Source: Deinococcus sp. KSM4-11 (lineage in GTDB: Bacteria; Deinococcota; Deinococci; Deinococcales; Deinococcaceae). From it: a stretch of 64,000 nucleotides of DNA. Each line of letters begins with the position of its first letter. Within the stretch, counting starts at the first letter, position 1. Below the pieces are notes generated by a model, which was given only the letters and a program-made list of their open reading frames with translations, had not been told where the DNA came from and ran no database searches. Below, piece after piece: positions 61,429 to 64,000 of the stretch. The stretch covers positions 186,001-250,000 of the forward strand of contig NZ_SSNX01000003.1 of NCBI RefSeq assembly GCF_004801415.1. The letters are read 5' to 3'. The translations under genes were made by a program, and so were the position numbers.

Positions 61429-61950
61429 CTATGGTTCCTGCGTGCCGGATGGATCGGGCATCGCCGCGGCGATGCCGGCCGGCAATTCCTGCGCGACCCG
61501 CTGCAGGGTGCGCCCGGCGGCGGCCTGCACCATCTTCGTGAAGGCGTCGCCGCCCCAGCCACCGCCGTCCGGGAGGGCCAGGTGCGCGCGGAACAGGAAT
61601 GCGAACACGAGGTTCACGCCCTGGACGGTGCCCTCGACCAGCCCGGTGCCTTCGTCCAGCCGGGCCGTGCCCTGCACCTCCACCCACGCGCGCTCGCCGG
61701 TGAGCAGCTGCGGTTCCAGCGCCGCGCCGCCTTCAGTGAGCAGCAGCTGACTGCGGAAGGGCAGGTCGGCCTGACCCAGCACGGGCAGCTGCACCAGCAG
61801 TTCGCCCTGCACGCCCTCCTGGTCGGCCTTCAGGTGGCGCAGAAAGCCCACGCGGGCCAGCGCCCGCGCAGGAGACTGCACGAAGGCCAGGGCCTCCTGC
61901 GGGGTGCCGGGGAAGGTCAGGGTGAAGGCCTGGGCGGACTCAATGACCAC
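61429..61950 (-). CDS. DUF3809-like Deinococcus protein
   Basis: A 173-aa soluble protein resembling the DUF3809 family of Deinococci: FTLTFPGTPQEALAFVQSPARALARVGFLRHLK, GELLVQLPVLGQADLPFRSQLL, LTGERAWVEVQGTARLDEG and FLFRAHLALPDGGGWGGDAFTKMVQAAAGRTL. The layout suggests a START/SRPBCC-like lipid-binding fold. GTG start with no clear ribosome site. It lies 36 bases downstream of the DUF3248-like gene and could share its promoter. Confidence 0.7.
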   Translation of the reverse strand: MVIESAQAFTLTFPGTPQEALAFVQSPARALARVGFLRHLKADQEGVQGELLVQLPVLGQADLPFRSQLLLTEGGAALEPQLLTGERAWVEVQGTARLDEGTGLVEGTVQGVNLVFAFLFRAHLALPDGGGWGGDAFTKMVQAAAGRTLQRVAQELPAGIAAAMPDPSGTQEP

Positions 61951-61986
61951 GCAGCCTGCCTGCCCCGAACACCTGCGCCACCGGGT

Positions 61987-62256
61987 TCAGTCCACCCATT
62001 CGATCACGACGCGCTTCTCCGTCAGGGCCGCCTGGAGTTCCGCGTCGCCGGCACTGCGCAGCCGAGCCAGGTGCGCGAAGCGGGGCGTGGCCGAGGCGAA
62101 GCCCAGCCGCACCACGACCTCGTCACTGAGTTCATCCTTGCCGATCCGCCACACCAGCTGAGAACCCAGCGCCTCCAGGTGCCGCGCCAGTTCCGCCGGC
62201 AGCAGGGCCGCGTCCGCGGGCACCGGGGCGTCAGGGTCGCCGGGCAGGTCGGTCAT
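61987..62256 (-). CDS. DUF3248-like small protein
   Basis: An 89-aa protein (LEALGSQLVWRIGKDELSDEVVVRLGFASATPRFAHLARLRSAGDAELQAALTEKRVVIEWVD) resembling the DUF3248 family seen in Deinococcus and Thermus. The function is unknown. TACAAT lies six bases before the ATG. Confidence 0.7.
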   Translation of the reverse strand: MTDLPGDPDAPVPADAALLPAELARHLEALGSQLVWRIGKDELSDEVVVRLGFASATPRFAHLARLRSAGDAELQAALTEKRVVIEWVD

Positions 62257-62262
62257 GCGGGC

Positions 62263-62292
62263 ATTGTACGCGGCGGGACGTGGGGGTAGAAC
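62263..62292. promoter_or_regulatory. Divergent leaderless promoters
   Basis: Minus strand TACAAT (62268-62263), six bases before ATG 62256. Plus strand TAGAAC (62287-62292), seven bases before ATG 62300. The two starts are only 43 bases apart, so the promoters nearly overlap. Confidence 0.5.
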
Positions 62293-62299
62293 AGGCAGC

Positions 62300-62566
62300 A
62301 TGACCTCCGCTCCCCCGGACTCCCTGAGCTGGCGCGCCCTGGAAACCCGCGTGGGCCTGGATCAGCTGCCCACCTTCCACCGGGCGTTCCTGACCTGGCG
62401 CGGCGTGGAGGGAGCGGCCGACTTGCCCCTGCGTCGCGTGCAGCAGCGGGTCGAGGCGGAACTCAACCGGCTGGTGCAGGCGGGTCAGGCGACCCGGAGT
62501 GAGGAGGACTGGCAGCTGAGCCCCGGCACGCTGGACACCTTCCCGGCCTACGCGGCGCTGCCCTGA
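62300..62566 (+). CDS. Small conserved hypothetical protein
   Basis: An 88-aa soluble, helical protein (LSWRALETRVGLDQLPTFHRAFLTWRGVEGAADLPLRRVQQRVEAELNRLVQAGQATRSEEDWQLSPGTL). The end resembles a winged-helix fragment. I do not recognise a family. It is divergent from the DUF3248-like gene and upstream of rsmD. Confidence 0.6.
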   Translation: MTSAPPDSLSWRALETRVGLDQLPTFHRAFLTWRGVEGAADLPLRRVQQRVEAELNRLVQAGQATRSEEDWQLSPGTLDTFPAYAALP

Positions 62567-62580
62567 GACCGGGTTCGGCG

Positions 62581-62586
62581 TAGGCT
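62581..62586 (+). promoter_or_regulatory. -10 of rsmD transcript
   Basis: TAGGCT, six bases before the ATG of a five-codon ORF (62593-62610) and 20 before the rsmD TTG. Confidence 0.5.
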
Positions 62587-62592
62587 GCGCGC

Positions 62593-62606
62593 ATGAGGAA
62601 CCCCGT

Positions 62607-62610
<4 letters not shown>
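62593..62610 (+). other. Five-codon leaderless mini-ORF overlapping rsmD
   Basis: ATG-AGG-AAC-CCC-GTT-TGA. Its TGA overlaps the TTG of rsmD (TTGA). The AGGA inside could also act as Shine-Dalgarno for rsmD seven bases later, so it may be a coincidence of a very short leader. Confidence 0.4.
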
Positions 62611-63703
<1,093 letters not shown>

Positions 63704-63754
63704 GGAGCGCCAGCGCCCGACCTTAGTCCGCTGTCGGGCAGGCCGGAGCGGGCC

Positions 63755-63760
63755 GATAAT
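63755..63760 (+). promoter_or_regulatory. -10 of the last, partial gene
   Basis: GATAAT, five bases before ATG 63766; leaderless pattern. Confidence 0.45.
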
Positions 63761-63765
63761 GCCGC

Positions 63766-64000
63766 ATGGCCCTGTCCAACCCCTCCCGGCGTACCGGCCC
63801 AGCGGGAGCGCAGCCCTGGCGCTGGAAGGCGCTGACCCTGGCCACGCGGTTCAACCTGGCGAGCCTGCTGGTGCTGCTGGTCAGCATGCTAGTAACCGGC
63901 TGGTGGGTGGGCGAGCAGATCCGGCAGGGCGTGATCCACCGCACGGCGGCCACGGCGGCGCTGTACGTGGAGAACTTCCTGGTCACGCAACTTCAGGAAC
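63766..64000 (+). CDS. Membrane protein, partial (possible sensor kinase)
   Basis: The window cuts this frame after 78 codons. It starts MALSNPSRRTGPAGAQPW, has a basic segment and one membrane helix (FNLASLLVLLVSMLVTGWWVG), then IRQGVIHRTAATAALYVENFLV. Such an N-terminus with an extracytoplasmic helical start is common in sensor histidine kinases, but the diagnostic domains are outside the window. Confidence 0.6.
   Translation, partial: MALSNPSRRTGPAGAQPWRWKALTLATRFNLASLLVLLVSMLVTGWWVGEQIRQGVIHRTAATAALYVENFLVTQLQE

Overview
The window is a 64 kb stretch of a high-GC chromosome that reads as a Deinococcus species. The evidence is a PilB/PilF-type pilus ATPase with three N-terminal tandem domains next to PilT, an RNase J, a gamma/tau DnaX with a long proline-rich tail, small proteins resembling Deinococcus-restricted DUF families, and the transcription style. 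Many genes have a -10-like hexamer (TANNNT) only 5-7 nt before the start codon, which implies leaderless mRNAs, as is common in Deinococcus. No rRNA, CRISPR array or prophage is visible. One complete insertion sequence is present.

Layout. 0-9.5 kb: RidA, a RicT/PSP1 protein, an M3 oligopeptidase, a secreted DUF4384/PEGA protein, a minus-strand MarR-controlled operon (marR, two ring-cleaving VOC dioxygenases, esterase) resembling Bacillus mhq quinone-detoxification operons, an EndoV-like DUF99 protein and a double-GNAT acetyltransferase. 9.5-12.1 kb: low-gene-density island holding an IS5-family element whose terminal repeats also enclose a 112-aa passenger gene. 12.1-16.3 kb: CAP-domain lipoprotein, two cytochrome P450s around a MarR regulator, tandem tRNA-His and tRNA-Ser. 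16.3-24 kb: acyl-CoA carboxylase beta, xanthine phosphoribosyltransferase, an APH-fold kinase, and a TetR / hydrolase-glycosyltransferase fusion / acyl-CoA dehydrogenase cluster. 24-32.3 kb: conserved protein, copper delivery operon for cytochrome oxidase (PCuAC, SCO, CtaG), LacI regulator, GHL10 glycosidase-like protein, dnaX. 32.4-45.7 kb: tRNA-Glu, RNase J, aldo/keto reductase, the clpP-clpX-lon proteolysis block, pilT, pilB, yqeG and pgeF. 45.8-56.8 kb: FabI, M42 peptidase, cytochrome c, IclR, TetR with a SnoaL-like protein, a ThuA / Gfo-Idh pair, DinB, an orphan Imm8 immunity protein, a bacterial dynamin, a beta-helix acyltransferase and a UPF0173 hydrolase. 56.9-64 kb: c-di-AMP synthase cdaA-cdaR, yqeK-LCP-rsfS, small Deinococcus proteins, rsmD-coaD and the start of a membrane protein.

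How it works together. Most genes are housekeeping: proteolysis, RNA decay, replication, natural-transformation pilus motors, cell wall and c-di-AMP signalling, and CoA and fatty acid synthesis. They are interspersed with small regulator-target modules whose palindromic operators can be read directly (mhq-like, MarR-P450, TetR-SnoaL, ThuA).

Three things look least ordinary. (1) The IS5-type element carries a passenger gene. (2) At five loci (tetR, dnaX, M42 peptidase, yqeK, rsmD) a short ORF near the 5' end of the predicted mRNA ends in a TGA that overlaps the start codon of the main gene (ATGA/GTGA/TTGA). This suggests coupling by termination-reinitiation. (3) One 697-aa protein fuses an alpha/beta hydrolase to a GT-B glycosyltransferase.
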